The notes beneath the pieces were generated by a model. It was not told where the DNA came from and did not search any database. It saw nothing but the letters and a program-made list of their open reading frames with translations. Positions 8,539-17,492 of a DNA stretch of 64,000 bases are shown piece after piece. The position numbers and the translations under genes were made by a program. This DNA is from Cellulosimicrobium funkei (GTDB lineage Bacteria; Actinomycetota; Actinomycetes; Actinomycetales; Cellulomonadaceae), in assembly GCF_001019615.1 (NCBI RefSeq), contig NZ_JNBQ01000001.1, positions 124,001 through 188,000 of the forward strand. Reading direction: 5' to 3'. Positions within the stretch are counted from its first letter, which is position 1, and every line of letters begins with the position of its first letter.

Positions 8539-10077
8539 TCAGACGTCGTCCGTGGCCAGTGCGGCCTCGACCTTGACATCCTCGACCGGCGCGTCCTGCG
8601 TGCGGTCCTGCGCGGGGCCGTGGCCCGGGCCGTGGACCTGCGGCGCGGGGCGGCGCAGGAGGAACGAGAGGCCCACGGCCACGAGCATGACTGCCGTGCC
8701 CCAGACGAACGCGTCACCGACGCCCTCGGCCAGCGCGGCCTGCGGCGACGCGCCCGCCTCGCCGTAGGCGATGGAGCGGGTCGTCATGACGGCGACGAAC
8801 ATGGCGGTGCCGGCGGCGCCCGCGAGCTGCTGCACGGTGCCGATCGAGGCCGACCCGTGCGAGTACTGGTGCGGCTCGAGCGCCGAGAGCGCGGACGTGA
8901 ACAGCGGCGTGAACATGAACGCGAGGCCCAGGCTCAGCGTGACGTGCAGCGCAAGGACGAACCACGGCGACGAGTCCGCGTGGATCGTCGTGAACGCCGC
9001 GAGAGCGACGGCGACGACGCTCACGCCGGGGATGACGAGCGGGCGCGGGCCCACCCGGTCGTAGAGGCGGCCGACGGTCGGGCCGAGCAGACCCATGAGG
9101 AGCCCGCCGGGGAGCACGATGAGACCGGTCGCGAGCGGCTCGAGACCCATCGCGTCCTGGAGGAACAGCGGCAGGAGGATGAGGGACCCGAACATGGCGA
9201 CCATGCCGACCGCCATGATGCCGAGCGGCACGCTGAACCCGCGGTGCGTGAACACGCGGAGGTCGAGCAGCGCGCGGTCCTCGCGCTGGAGGACGAGCTG
9301 GCGCCACACGAACGCGCCGAGCGCGAGGGCACCGAACGCGATGGGCACGGCCGGCGGCACGACGGGCGTGTGGCGCGCCGCCTCGCCGATGCTCGAGAGC
9401 CCGTAGACGAGCCCGCCGAAAGCGAACGCCGCGAGGACGAGCGAGAACGGGTCGAGCCGCGAGTGCGTACGGTCGGCGACGTCCCGGATGTACAGGAAGC
9501 CGAGGACGAGTGCGACGAGCGCGATGGGGAGCACGATCCCGAACACCCACCGCCAGCTCAGCGAGTTGAGGATGAGGCCGGAGAGCGACGGGCCGAGCGC
9601 GGGCGCCGCGGCCATGACGATCGAGATGTTCCCCATGACCTTGCCGCGGATCGTCGGCGGGACGAGGGTCATGATCGTCGTCATGAGCAGCGGCATCATG
9701 ATCGCCGTGCCCGAGGCCTGCACGACGCGGCCGGTGAGGAGCCACGCGAAGCCGGGCGAGACCGCCGCGAGCAGGGTGCCGGCGCTGAACAGCGACATCG
9801 CGAGCAGGTAGGCCCCACGCGTGCCGAGGCGCTGGAGCAGGAACCCGGTCGCCGGGATGACGACCGCCATCGTCAGCATGAACGCGGTCGTCAGCCACTG
9901 CCCGGTGCTCGCCGTGATGCCGAGGTCCTCCATGAGCGGTGCCAGCGCGACGCTCATGGTCGTCTCGTTGAGGATCACGACGAACGCGGAGCCGAGCAGC
10001 AGCGCGATGACGAGGAAGTCCGCCCGGGGGAGCCGGTCGACGGGTGCCGAGGTGTCGTGGGTGGGGGAGGCTGTCAC
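8539..10077 (-). CDS. MFS drug exporter, DHA2 family (14 TM)
   Basis: 512 residues from the GTG at 10077, with GCGGAG seven bases before it; the frame stays open further upstream but that part does not look like protein. After a 20-residue polar N-terminus, about 14 hydrophobic helices follow. LNETTMSVALAPLM in helix 1 corresponds to the DHA2 signature, and GRVVQASGTAIMMPL is the motif C region. Such proteins export drugs or dyes with protons. The C-terminal tail is His/Pro-rich and cytoplasmic. No regulator gene is adjacent. The gene is divergent from the epoxide hydrolase across a 387-bp gap, so its substrate remains unknown. Confidence 0.88.
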   Translation of the reverse strand: MTASPTHDTSAPVDRLPRADFLVIALLLGSAFVVILNETTMSVALAPLMEDLGITASTGQWLTTAFMLTMAVVIPATGFLLQRLGTRGAYLLAMSLFSAGTLLAAVSPGFAWLLTGRVVQASGTAIMMPLLMTTIMTLVPPTIRGKVMGNISIVMAAAPALGPSLSGLILNSLSWRWVFGIVLPIALVALVLGFLYIRDVADRTHSRLDPFSLVLAAFAFGGLVYGLSSIGEAARHTPVVPPAVPIAFGALALGAFVWRQLVLQREDRALLDLRVFTHRGFSVPLGIMAVGMVAMFGSLILLPLFLQDAMGLEPLATGLIVLPGGLLMGLLGPTVGRLYDRVGPRPLVIPGVSVVAVALAAFTTIHADSSPWFVLALHVTLSLGLAFMFTPLFTSALSALEPHQYSHGSASIGTVQQLAGAAGTAMFVAVMTTRSIAYGEAGASPQAALAEGVGDAFVWGTAVMLVAVGLSFLLRRPAPQVHGPGHGPAQDRTQDAPVEDVKVEAALATDDV

Positions 10078-10464
10078 GGGGGTCTCCGCTCGCGTCGGTG
10101 GCGGCCCGGGCACATGGTCGAACCCGGTCGGGGCAGGGCGGGCTGCGTGGGGGCAGCACGGGGGTCGCGTGCGGTGCACGCGACGACGGTGTCGGTTCTC
10201 GGTCGGCGGGCCACGGGGAGGGGAGGGCCCGGGCCGATCGGCGCGGCCCAGCCACGTCGATCCGTACCCTGTACGACCATCCACCATCCTGCGTTATTCC
10301 CGCCCGACGTGACGACCTCTTTTCGCTCGCGGACTCATCGGTGCTGCCGACAGCAGAACGCCGCGGTCGCGCGGCGGGGAGGAGCGACGAGAAGAGGACG
10401 GCGGCTGACCGCTACCCCGCCTAGCGTCGAGGACGGACCCACCACCCAGACACCGGAGGCCCTG
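10078..10464. other. 387-bp intergenic region between divergent genes
   Basis: No gene is supported. It must hold the promoters of the DHA2 exporter (left) and the epoxide hydrolase (right). A small inverted repeat, CGTAC-CCT-GTACG, lies near 10265-10277 and could be an operator; TAGCGT at about 10423 resembles a -10 box for the rightward gene. Neither has a good -35. Confidence 0.4.
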
Positions 10465-11682
10465 ATGGAGTTCCGACCGTTCACGATCGACGTCCCCCAG
10501 GCCGAGCTCGACGACCTGCACGAGCGCCTCTCCCGCACCCGTTGGCCCGCCGAGCTCCAGGAACGCGGCTGGGAGCGAGGCACCGAGGTGGCGACGATGC
10601 GCCGCCTCGTCGCGCACTGGCTCGACGGCTACGACTGGCGCGCGCAGGAGGCGCGACTCAACCGTCTCCACCACGTCGTGGCCACGGTCGACGGCCGCGA
10701 CCTCCACGCGATCCACGAGCGTGCGGTGCGCCCGGACGCCCAAGCGATCCTGCTGCTGCACGGCTGGGCGGACTCGTTCTACCGGTTCGCGCACGTCGTC
10801 GACCGCCTCACGGGCCGCGATCCCGCGGTCGGCCCCGACGAGCCGGTGTTCGACGTCGTCGTCCCGTCGCTGCCGGGCTTCGACTTCTCGGAGCAGCCCG
10901 ATGCCGGGACGGTGAGCGGTGCCCAGAGCGCCGAGGTCGTCGCGAGCCTCATGGAGGGCCTCGGCTACGACCGCTACCTCGTGCACGGTGGCGACTGGGG
11001 CGGTGTCGTCGCGCAGGAGGTGGCGCGCGCCCACCCCGACCGCGTCGTCGGCCTCCACCTCACCGACGTCCCGTTCCCCAACCTGTTCCTCGTCGACCGC
11101 GGTACGGCGAGCGAGGGGGAGCGCGCCATGTTCGCCGCCGTCGACGCGTGGGGCGAGACGCACGGCGGGTACGTCGGGATCCAGTCGTCGCGCCCGCTCA
11201 CGCTGTCCTACGGCCTGAGCGACTCGCCCGTGGGCCTCGCGGCGTGGCTCGTCGACCACTTCGGCTACCTCTCCGACACCCTGCCGTCGGACGACGACCT
11301 GCTCACCAACGTGATGCTCTACTGGCTCGGCAACTCGATCCGCTCGTCGATGCGCCTCTACAACGAGGGGCTCGACGGCGACTGGGGCGTTGAGGCAGGG
11401 GGTGACTCCGGGGACGACGCCGCACGGTCGGGCGGGGAGGGCGCGGACGGAGCATGGTCGGGCGGGGAGGGTGCCGACGCCGGCTGGTCAGTCCGCATCG
11501 ACGTGCCGACGGCGCTCGCCGTCTTCCCGCGCGACATCTCGCAGCCGCCGCGCGAGTACGCGGAGCGGTTCTTCGACGTCCGGCGGTTCACCACGATGCC
11601 GCGCGGCGGGCACTTCGCCGCGCTCGAGGAACCGCAGCTCATCGTGGACGATCTCCGGACCTTCGCCACCGAGCTCGGCTGA
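10465..11682 (+). CDS. epoxide hydrolase, EHN-type alpha/beta hydrolase
   Basis: 405 residues; ATG at 10465 with CGGAGG five bases upstream. The N-terminus (FRPFTIDVPQAELDDLHERL) is the EHN domain of microsomal-type epoxide hydrolases. The core shows HGWADS for the oxyanion hole, HGGDWGG with the nucleophile Asp177, and GGHFAALE with His383. Residues about 314-343 form a Gly/Asp/Glu low-complexity insert made of two near-identical ten-residue units (SGGEGADGAW and SGGEGADAGW), placed before the region that should supply the catalytic acid. The reaction would be water addition to an epoxide through an alkyl-enzyme ester; the substrate is unknown. Confidence 0.88.
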   Translation: MEFRPFTIDVPQAELDDLHERLSRTRWPAELQERGWERGTEVATMRRLVAHWLDGYDWRAQEARLNRLHHVVATVDGRDLHAIHERAVRPDAQAILLLHGWADSFYRFAHVVDRLTGRDPAVGPDEPVFDVVVPSLPGFDFSEQPDAGTVSGAQSAEVVASLMEGLGYDRYLVHGGDWGGVVAQEVARAHPDRVVGLHLTDVPFPNLFLVDRGTASEGERAMFAAVDAWGETHGGYVGIQSSRPLTLSYGLSDSPVGLAAWLVDHFGYLSDTLPSDDDLLTNVMLYWLGNSIRSSMRLYNEGLDGDWGVEAGGDSGDDAARSGGEGADGAWSGGEGADAGWSVRIDVPTALAVFPRDISQPPREYAERFFDVRRFTTMPRGGHFAALEEPQLIVDDLRTFATELG

Positions 11683-11705
11683 GCCCGTCGGGCGGCTGCG
11701 CCCCG

Positions 11706-13091
11706 TCAGTCGCCGGGCCGCGCGGCCGGGACGCCGTCGCCGGTGGCCGAGCCCTGGCCGGGTGCGGCGGCCTCGGAGGCCGGCCGTGCGCCGTCGTGCC
11801 CGACGGCGTCCCCCACCCCGGCCGGAGTCCGTGCCCCGCGCGTCCACATCACGAGGGCGGCGAGCGCGTAGGCGACCGCGAGGGCGACGAACACGCCGCG
11901 CGACCAGCCAGTGTCCGGCAGGGTGAACGCCGCCAGGGCGGCCGCGCCGACGAACGCCGCGTTGTACAGGACGTCGTAGAAGGCGAAGGCTCGACCGCGG
12001 AACGCGTCGTCGGTGTCGCGCTGGACGATCGTGTCGACCGCGATCTTGGTGCCCTGCGCGGCGAGCCCGAGCAGTGCCGCGCCCGTGTACACGACCGCGC
12101 GCTCCGGCGTCGTCACGAGCAGGAGCTGGCTCGCCGCGGCGAGCAGCAGCATGATCGCGATCCACACCTGCGGCCCCGTGTAGCGGGACAGCGTCGGGGT
12201 GAGCACCATCGCGCCCGCGCCACCGAGGCCCGTGAGCCCGACGACGATCGCGAACGTCGCCATGCCGGCCGTCTGGCTCCCCGGGTCGAGGAGGTTCCGC
12301 GAGATGAGGATCGACGCGATGAAGACGACCCCGTAGAGGAAGCGGTGCGTCGCCATCGCGAGCAGCGCCTGCCCCGGGGTGCGCCGTGCGACCAGGTACC
12401 GGGCGCCGTCGGCCAGCCCGCGCGCCACGCGCGCGATCTCCGACCGGATCGCGGCCTCGGCCGGGTGCTCCGGACCGAGCTGGGTGCGCCCGAGGCGCAG
12501 CGCCAGGAGCGACGCGATCCCGAACACGAGCGCGGCGCAGACGAGTGCGGACGAGTCCTTGACGCGGCCCGGCTCGAACGCGAGCCCGAGCAGGAGGCCG
12601 ATCCCGCCCCCGAGGAACGCCGCGCCCGCGCCGAGCGTGGGCGTGAGCGAGTTCGCGGTGAGGAGCAGCGGGCCGTCGACGACGCGGGGCAGGCCCGCGG
12701 ACAGGCCCGCGAGGAGGAAGCGGTTCACCGAGAGCGCCGCGAGGCCGAGCGCGTAGATCCACCCGCTCACGCCGCCCGAGAGCATGAGGGCCGCCATCCC
12801 CAGCGTGATGACCACGCGCACCGCGTTGCCCCACGCGAGCACCTGTCGGCGCTGCCAGCGGTCGAGGAACACGCCCGCGAAGGGCCCCACGATCGTGAAC
12901 GGCGCGAGCATCACCGCGAACGCGCCCGCGATCGCCGCTGCCGTGCCCTGCGACTCGGGCGAGAAGAACAGCAGCGACGCCAGGCCGACCTGGAACATGC
13001 CGTCCCCGGCCTGCGAGACGAGGCGGACGGCGAACAGCCTGCGGAACCCGCGCAGCCGCAGCAGCGCTCGCAGCTCGGCGACGACACTCAC
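11706..13091 (-). CDS. MFS transporter (EntS/DHA3-like)
   Basis: 461 residues with about 12 membrane helices and a hydrophilic, Ala/Gly-rich C-terminal tail of roughly 45 residues. RLVSQAGDGMFQVGL near the N-terminus and GPFAGVFLDRWQRRQ between helices 2 and 3 are typical of the DHA3 group that includes enterobactin exporter EntS and macrolide exporters. The GTG at 13091 has no Shine-Dalgarno; TAGGGT ends six bases upstream, consistent with a leaderless mRNA. It converges on the epoxide hydrolase, whose stop is only 23 bases away, and diverges from the chitinase. The substrate cannot be inferred. Confidence 0.85.
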   Translation of the reverse strand: MSVVAELRALLRLRGFRRLFAVRLVSQAGDGMFQVGLASLLFFSPESQGTAAAIAGAFAVMLAPFTIVGPFAGVFLDRWQRRQVLAWGNAVRVVITLGMAALMLSGGVSGWIYALGLAALSVNRFLLAGLSAGLPRVVDGPLLLTANSLTPTLGAGAAFLGGGIGLLLGLAFEPGRVKDSSALVCAALVFGIASLLALRLGRTQLGPEHPAEAAIRSEIARVARGLADGARYLVARRTPGQALLAMATHRFLYGVVFIASILISRNLLDPGSQTAGMATFAIVVGLTGLGGAGAMVLTPTLSRYTGPQVWIAIMLLLAAASQLLLVTTPERAVVYTGAALLGLAAQGTKIAVDTIVQRDTDDAFRGRAFAFYDVLYNAAFVGAAALAAFTLPDTGWSRGVFVALAVAYALAALVMWTRGARTPAGVGDAVGHDGARPASEAAAPGQGSATGDGVPAARPGD

Positions 13092-13097
13092 CCCCCA

Positions 13098-13103
13098 ACC
13101 CTA
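13098..13103 (-). promoter_or_regulatory. -10 box of the MFS gene (leaderless)
   Basis: TAGGGT on the minus strand, then six bases (TGGGGG), then the GTG start at 13091. No ribosome-binding site; no clear -35. Confidence 0.6.
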
Positions 13104-13193
13104 GGTGGTCCCCACGACCCGACGGGCCGACGTCGGCCGACCCGGCGCGCGACGCGGCGTTCTCGCATCCTGGGAACCCCCTGGGCAAGAATG

Positions 13194-13213
13194 CTTAGGA
13201 AGGTTACCTTTGC
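13194..13213. promoter_or_regulatory. AAGGT-T-ACCTT palindrome upstream of chitinase and MFS gene
   Basis: An 11-bp palindrome inside the stretch CTTAGGAAGGTTACCTTTGC, between the two divergent genes. It loosely resembles a DtxR/IdeR iron box but the half-site spacing does not fit the 19-bp consensus, so the regulator is unassigned. Confidence 0.3.
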
Positions 13214-13271
13214 GTTTTCGTCACGACCCGCCGCAGTGGCCGGGCCCGGAGAAGCAGCGAGGCATTCTCGA

Positions 13272-14990
13272 ATGACACGAACCCCCAGGACGGCAGCCGC
13301 AGGGCTCGCCTTCGCAGCGACGGCGGCGCTCGTCGCCGGCACGGTCGGGGCGGCGCACGCCGCACCCGCGACGGCCGGCGGAGACGGCGCCAACGGCTAC
13401 AAGACCGTCGGCTACTACCCCGCGTGGGACGCCGGCAACGAGGACGGCTACCAGGTCGCCGACCTTCAGAGCACGGGAGCGGCGTCCGACCTGACGCACC
13501 TCAACTACGCGTTCGGCAACGTCACGACCGACCTGGTCTGCGACATCACCGACCGGGAGGACCCCGTCGACGGCGGGCTCGAGGGCGACCCCCTCAACGA
13601 CTACGTGCAGCTCAAGCCGGCCGGGCAGGCCGTCGACGGCGTCGCGGACACCGCCGACCAGGCGCTCGCGGGGAACTTCAACCAGCTCAAGAAGCTCAAG
13701 GAGGCCAACCCGGGCCTGAAGGTCCTCATCTCGCTCGGCGGCTGGACCTGGTCGGACAACTTCTCCGACGCCGTGTCCACGCCGGAGAACCGCGAGCGGC
13801 TCGTCGAGTCCTGCCTCGACGTGTACTTCCGCGGGAACCTCCCCGTCGTCCAGGACGCGGAGAACGGCACCAAGGGTGGCGACGGCGTCGCCGCCGGCAT
13901 CTTCGACGGCGTCGACCTCGACTGGGAGTGGCCCGGCGCGACCGGCGAGCACCCCACGCCGCGACCCGAGGAGGACGCGGAGAACTTCGTCCAGTTCGCG
14001 CAGCTCCTGCGCGCCGAGCTCGACGAGCTCGGCACCGAGACGGGCCAGGACTACCAGATCACCGGCTTCGCACCGGCCGGTTGGGCCCCGCGCACCTACG
14101 GCGGCTGGCTCGACCCGCGCTTCGTCGAGGCGCTCGACTTCATCAACGTCCAGGGCTACGACTACCACGGCGACTGGAACACCACCCGGACCGGCCACCA
14201 GGGCAACCTGCACGTCTACGACGACCCGACGACGGGCGATCCGGCCAACTGGGGCCTCGCCGCCGACGGCGTCCTCGGCGCGTACCACGTGGCCGGGTGG
14301 CCCAAGGAGAAGCTCGTGCTCGGCATGGCCGCATACGGCTACGGCTGGAAGAACGTCACCGACCCGACACCCGGCGCCGCGGCCGACGGCGCCCTCCCGT
14401 TCACCTACTACTCCGAGATCAAGGCCAAGGGCCTGCCGGAGTACTACGACGAGGTCGCCGGGCAGGGCTACTTCTACGGCGACGGCGAGTGGTGGAGCGC
14501 GGACACCCCGCGCTCCGTGACGGCCAAGGCCGAGTACCTCGCCACCCACGGCTACGGCGGCGGCTACTTCTGGGACCTCGCCGGTGACGACGACAACGAG
14601 CTCCTCGGGACCCTCCGCGGCACGTTCGAGACCGCCACCCCCGGCCCGCTCGTCCCCGCCGACGCGGCGGCCCCCTGGTACGCGTCGGGCGTGTACACCA
14701 AGGGCGACGTCGTCTACCACGACGGCGTCGAGTACCGCGCCGCCTGGTGGACCCGGAACCAGGAGCCCGGCGAGCCGAACGGCCCCTGGCGTGCCATCGG
14801 CGGTGCCGGCACCGCCCCGGCGGGAGAGGCACCCGCCTGCGGCGACGCCTGGGACGCCGGCCGCACCTACACCGCCGGCGACGTCGTCACCCGCGCGGGC
14901 GTGAACTACACCGCGCAGTGGTGGACCACCGGGTCCCGGCCCGGCACCGACGTGCACGGCGCCTGGGACGCGGGCAGCCCCTGCGCCTGA
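13272..14990 (+). CDS. secreted chitinase, GH18 with two C-terminal chitin-binding domains
   Basis: 572 residues. The signal peptide ends at about residue 30 (GAAHA-AP). The GH18 barrel (about 40-455) starts with KTVGYYPAWDAGN, contains the substrate-binding SLGGWTWS and the catalytic DGVDLDWEW with Glu219 as proton donor. Two CBM5/12-type modules of about 45 residues follow (about 470-515 and 525-572), each with an Asp/Gly-Val-Val-Y segment and AWW or QWW aromatics. It hydrolyses beta-1,4-GlcNAc links of chitin outside the cell. The ATG at 13272 is preferred over an upstream ATG at 13191 because it gives a clean signal peptide and has GAGG nine bases before it. No DasR-type box was recognised upstream. 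Confidence 0.95.
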   Translation: MTRTPRTAAAGLAFAATAALVAGTVGAAHAAPATAGGDGANGYKTVGYYPAWDAGNEDGYQVADLQSTGAASDLTHLNYAFGNVTTDLVCDITDREDPVDGGLEGDPLNDYVQLKPAGQAVDGVADTADQALAGNFNQLKKLKEANPGLKVLISLGGWTWSDNFSDAVSTPENRERLVESCLDVYFRGNLPVVQDAENGTKGGDGVAAGIFDGVDLDWEWPGATGEHPTPRPEEDAENFVQFAQLLRAELDELGTETGQDYQITGFAPAGWAPRTYGGWLDPRFVEALDFINVQGYDYHGDWNTTRTGHQGNLHVYDDPTTGDPANWGLAADGVLGAYHVAGWPKEKLVLGMAAYGYGWKNVTDPTPGAAADGALPFTYYSEIKAKGLPEYYDEVAGQGYFYGDGEWWSADTPRSVTAKAEYLATHGYGGGYFWDLAGDDDNELLGTLRGTFETATPGPLVPADAAAPWYASGVYTKGDVVYHDGVEYRAAWWTRNQEPGEPNGPWRAIGGAGTAPAGEAPACGDAWDAGRTYTAGDVVTRAGVNYTAQWWTTGSRPGTDVHGAWDAGSPCA

Positions 14991-15017
14991 CGCACCGCAC
15001 CACGAGCACACGAGCGG

Positions 15018-15044
15018 GGCCCCTGCCGATCACCGGCAGGGGCC
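15018..15044 (+). terminator. terminator after the chitinase gene
   Basis: Perfect 11-bp stem (15018-15028 with 15034-15044), five-base loop, extendable by about four more pairs. No T-run. Confidence 0.75.
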
Positions 15045-15096
15045 TCGCCCGTCGTCACCCAGCGCCGAACGCGCCAGGCTTCACACCTCCGTCGCG

Positions 15097-15144
15097 CTCC
15101 GGAGCAGCGCTCGACCCTTTCGGTCGCGCTGGTCCTGCGCTCCG
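15097..15144. repeat. 48-bp repeat copy A
   Basis: 44 of 48 bases match copy B at 15197-15244. It contains AGCGCTCGACC...GGTCGCGCT, which folds on itself with a two-base bulge. Confidence 0.8.
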
Positions 15145-15152
15145 CTACGGCC

Positions 15153-15183
15153 GAGGGCCCGGCGAAAAGCGTGCCGGGCCCTC
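15153..15183. terminator. hairpin between the repeat copies, probable ino1 terminator
   Basis: Perfect 11-bp GC-rich stem (15153-15163 with 15173-15183) and a nine-base loop, downstream of the ino1 stop on the minus strand. Confidence 0.65.
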
Positions 15184-15196
15184 AACCTTCGCTGCA

Positions 15197-15244
15197 CTCC
15201 GGATCAGCGCTCGACCCTTTCGGTCGCGCTGACCTTGCGCTCCG
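15197..15244. repeat. 48-bp repeat copy B; a third partial copy covers the ino1 stop codon (15289-15308)
   Basis: Copy B matches copy A with four differences. The first 20 bases also match 15289-15308 (17 of 20), which is the 3' end of ino1. The repeat therefore looks derived from the gene's own end or from a dispersed palindromic element. Confidence 0.75.
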
Positions 15245-15295
15245 TTCCGGGCGAGTGCCTCGTTCCTCGGCCCTCACCCTGCACTGCGCTCCAAG

Positions 15296-16387
15296 TCAGC
15301 GCTCGACCTCGCCGGCGATGAAGGCCTCCAGCTGCGCACGGCCCTTCGTGTCCTCCATCTGCACCGGCGGGGACTTCATGAAGTAGGTCGAGGCCGAGAG
15401 GATCGGGCCGCCGACGCCGCGGTCCTTGGCGATCTTCGCAGCGCGCACGGCGTCGATGATGATGCCGGCGGAGTTGGGGGAGTCCCAGACCTCGAGCTTG
15501 TACTCCAGGTTCAGCGGGACCTCGCCGAACGCGCGGCCCTCGAGGCGCACGTACGCCCACTTGCGGTCGTCGAGCCACGCGACGTAGTCCGACGGGCCGA
15601 TGTGGACGTTGCGGTCCTCCTTCTTGCCGCCGAGCGGGCCCTCGAGGTTCGAGGTCACGGCCTGCGTCTTGGAGATCTTCTTGGACTCCAGGCGCTCGCG
15701 CTCGAGCATGTTCTTGAAGTCCATGTTGCCGCCGACGTTGAGCTGGTACGTGCGGTCCAGCACGACGCCGCGGTCCTCGAAGAGCTTGGCGAGCACGCGG
15801 TGCGTGATCGTCGCGCCGACCTGCGACTTGATGTCGTCGCCGACGATCGGGACGCCGGCCTCCTCGAACTTCGCGGCCCACTCCGGGTCGGACGCGATGA
15901 AGACGGGCAGCGCGTTGACGAACGCCACGCCGGCGTCGATCGCGGCCTGCGCGTAGAACTTCGCGGCCTGCTCCGAGCCGACGGGGAGGTAGCAGACGAG
16001 CACGTCGACCTGGGCCTCGCGCAGCGCGGCGACGACGTCGACCGGCTCCGCGTCCGACTCCTCGATCGTCTGCGCGTAGTACTTGCCGATGCCGTCGAGG
16101 GTCGGGCCACGCTGGACGGTCACGCCGAGCGGCGGGACGTCCGCGATCTTGATCGTGTTGTTCTCCGAGGCGTTGATGGCCTCCGAGAGGTCGAACCCGA
16201 CCTTCTTCGCGTCGACGTCGAACGCCGCCACGAACTCCAGGCTCGACACGTGGTAGTCGCCGAACTGCACGTGCATGAGGCCCGGGACGGTGCTGCTCGG
16301 GTCGGCGTCACGGTAGAAGTGCACGCCCTGGACGAGGGACGATGCGCAGTTGCCTACGCCGACGATGGCGACGCGGATGGAGGTCAT
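15296..16387 (-). CDS. ino1: myo-inositol-3-phosphate synthase
   Basis: 363 residues. It converts glucose 6-phosphate to 1L-myo-inositol 1-phosphate with NAD, feeding phosphatidylinositol and mycothiol synthesis in actinobacteria. The N-terminus [17 protein letters not shown] is the NAD-binding loop; [12 protein letters not shown] and the family's Lys-rich active-site segments ([10 protein letters not shown]) are present. Length matches M. tuberculosis Ino1 (Rv0046c). The ATG at 16387 overlaps the padR stop by four bases and has AAGGAG five bases before it, so the two genes are translationally coupled, as Rv0047c and Rv0046c are adjacent in mycobacteria. The 3' end coincides with the partial third repeat copy. 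Confidence 0.96.
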   Translation of the reverse strand: MTSIRVAIVGVGNCASSLVQGVHFYRDADPSSTVPGLMHVQFGDYHVSSLEFVAAFDVDAKKVGFDLSEAINASENNTIKIADVPPLGVTVQRGPTLDGIGKYYAQTIEESDAEPVDVVAALREAQVDVLVCYLPVGSEQAAKFYAQAAIDAGVAFVNALPVFIASDPEWAAKFEEAGVPIVGDDIKSQVGATITHRVLAKLFEDRGVVLDRTYQLNVGGNMDFKNMLERERLESKKISKTQAVTSNLEGPLGGKKEDRNVHIGPSDYVAWLDDRKWAYVRLEGRAFGEVPLNLEYKLEVWDSPNSAGIIIDAVRAAKIAKDRGVGGPILSASTYFMKSPPVQMEDTKGRAQLEAFIAGEVER

Positions 16388-17079
16388 CCTCGCTCCTTGG
16401 TGTTCGTTGTTCCAGGGTCCTCGGGACGCCTCGCGCCGTCGGGCTCCTGCTCGGATGGTTCCGCAGGATGCGGGGTGCTGCTGGTCCGCGCACGGGTGGT
16501 GCTCCGGGAGTGCCCGGAGCTCCGGTCGCGTTCGGTGGTGATGAGACCGTCGAGCCAGCGCACCTCGCGCTCGACCTGCTCGAGTCCGTGACGTTGCAGC
16601 TCGAGCGTGTACTCGTCGAGCCGCTCGCGGGTGCGAGCCGCGGACTCCCTGACCGCCTCCAGCCTCTCCGTGAGCCGGGTGCGCCGGCCCTCGAGGATGC
16701 GGATGCGGGTCTCGGCGTCGGTCTGCGCGAAGAACGCGAACCGGACGTCGAAGCTCTCGTCCTCCCACGCGGCCGGCCCCGACGAGGCCAGCACGCTCTG
16801 GAGGTGCTCCTTGCCCTCGGCCGTCAGCTCGTAGACGATCCGCGCGCGCTTGCCCGAGAGGGCGGGCGCGAGCGTCGACTGCGCCGCGGACTGCTCCGTG
16901 CCGGTGATGAGCCCGCGGGCCACCAACGACTTGAGGGCGGGGTACAGCGAGCCGTAGGACAGCACGCGGAACGACCCGAGCATGAGGTTGAGCCGCTTGC
17001 GCAGCTCGTACCCGTGCAGCGGGGACTCCTTGAGGAGGCCGAGGATCGCGGTCTCGAGCACCGGTGTCTTGCTGCGCAC
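16384..17079 (-). CDS. PadR-family transcriptional regulator of ino1
   Basis: 231 residues. The N-terminal winged helix ([24 protein letters not shown], here split: [13 protein letters not shown] and [11 protein letters not shown]) is the PadR signature, with [18 protein letters not shown] as recognition region. A Vir-type coiled-coil C-terminus follows, then a disordered Ser/Thr/Pro tail. The GTG at 17079 is set by AGGAGG seven bases upstream; an open extension further upstream crosses the promoter and is rejected. A strong promoter and a 25-bp palindrome lie 60-120 bp upstream, so the gene is probably autoregulated together with ino1. Confidence 0.92.
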   Translation of the reverse strand: MRSKTPVLETAILGLLKESPLHGYELRKRLNLMLGSFRVLSYGSLYPALKSLVARGLITGTEQSAAQSTLAPALSGKRARIVYELTAEGKEHLQSVLASSGPAAWEDESFDVRFAFFAQTDAETRIRILEGRRTRLTERLEAVRESAARTRERLDEYTLELQRHGLEQVEREVRWLDGLITTERDRSSGHSRSTTRARTSSTPHPAEPSEQEPDGARRPEDPGTTNTKERG

Positions 17080-17141
17080 GAACCCACCTCCTGACGCTCC
17101 TCGGGCGTTCCCTGGCGGGCTCGCTGTGACCTGAGGTCGAC

Positions 17142-17166
17142 TCGATGTATCGAGTCGATACATCGA
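17142..17166. promoter_or_regulatory. 25-bp perfect palindrome, probable PadR operator
   Basis: Each half is TCGATGTATCGA around a central G. It begins two bases after the -10 box of the padR promoter, so a bound protein would block initiation. A further half-site-like TCGATGTGTCG lies at 17181-17191, inside the promoter spacer. Confidence 0.8.
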
Positions 17167-17167
17167 C

Positions 17168-17196
17168 AGGTTAGGTCGTCTCGATGTGTCGTGCAA
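17168..17196 (-). promoter_or_regulatory. promoter of padR-ino1
   Basis: TTGCAC (17196-17191), a 17-base spacer and TAACCT (17173-17168) on the minus strand. Both hexamers and the spacing fit a housekeeping sigma factor. Confidence 0.8.
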
Positions 17197-17305
17197 TCTT
17201 CGGGGAGTGTCGCGCATCGCGCCACAGATGTGAAGGACCCGCGGAGGCGGCGGGACGCCGCGGCGAATCAATGGCGCACGATCACGCTGTCAGTGCCGCA
17301 GACCC

Positions 17306-17333
17306 TTGTCCCGACAGGGCGACGCCCTATTGT
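17306..17333 (+). promoter_or_regulatory. promoter of ponA
   Basis: TTGTCC (17306-17311), a 16-base spacer and TATTGT (17328-17333), about 160 bp before the ponA start. The 413-bp gap 17080-17492 holds this promoter and the padR promoter/operator; nothing else is recognised. Confidence 0.65.
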
Positions 17334-17492
17334 TCAGGGTGGTCCGGCGTGTGCCGACCCCGTGCCCGACGACGTCCCGCGCCCGAGGCGGGGACGCGCC
17401 GTCGGGCAGGCGGTCCGCTCGCGGCGGGCCACGAGCAGGTCCGCGGACGACGTGGAACCGGCTTCCCGTTGCCCCCCAGAGGAAGGTAGACC

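Larger units (their letters stand above)
14991..15295. other. 305-bp repeat-rich gap between chitinase and ino1
   Basis: No gene. It holds the chitinase terminator, two copies of a 48-bp repeat 100 bp apart, and a second strong hairpin (15153-15183). Confidence 0.7.

Noticed and set aside
13194-13213. Iron-box (DtxR/IdeR) upstream of the EntS-like exporter
   Set aside because: Only the palindrome AAGGT-T-ACCTT is clean; the half-site spacing does not fit the 19-bp box, and no siderophore genes are present. Kept only as an unassigned palindrome.
13191-13271. Upstream ATG of the chitinase at 13191
   Set aside because: It would place 27 residues before the signal peptide; the ATG at 13272 is better placed.
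15204-15881. 225-codon minus-strand frame over ino1
   Set aside because: It is an out-of-frame shadow of ino1; it ends in repeat copy B, which mimics the ino1 C-terminus.
16388-16768. N-terminal extension of ino1 to 16768
   Set aside because: The extra residues overlap padR in another frame. The ATG at 16387 has a good ribosome-binding site and gives the normal length.
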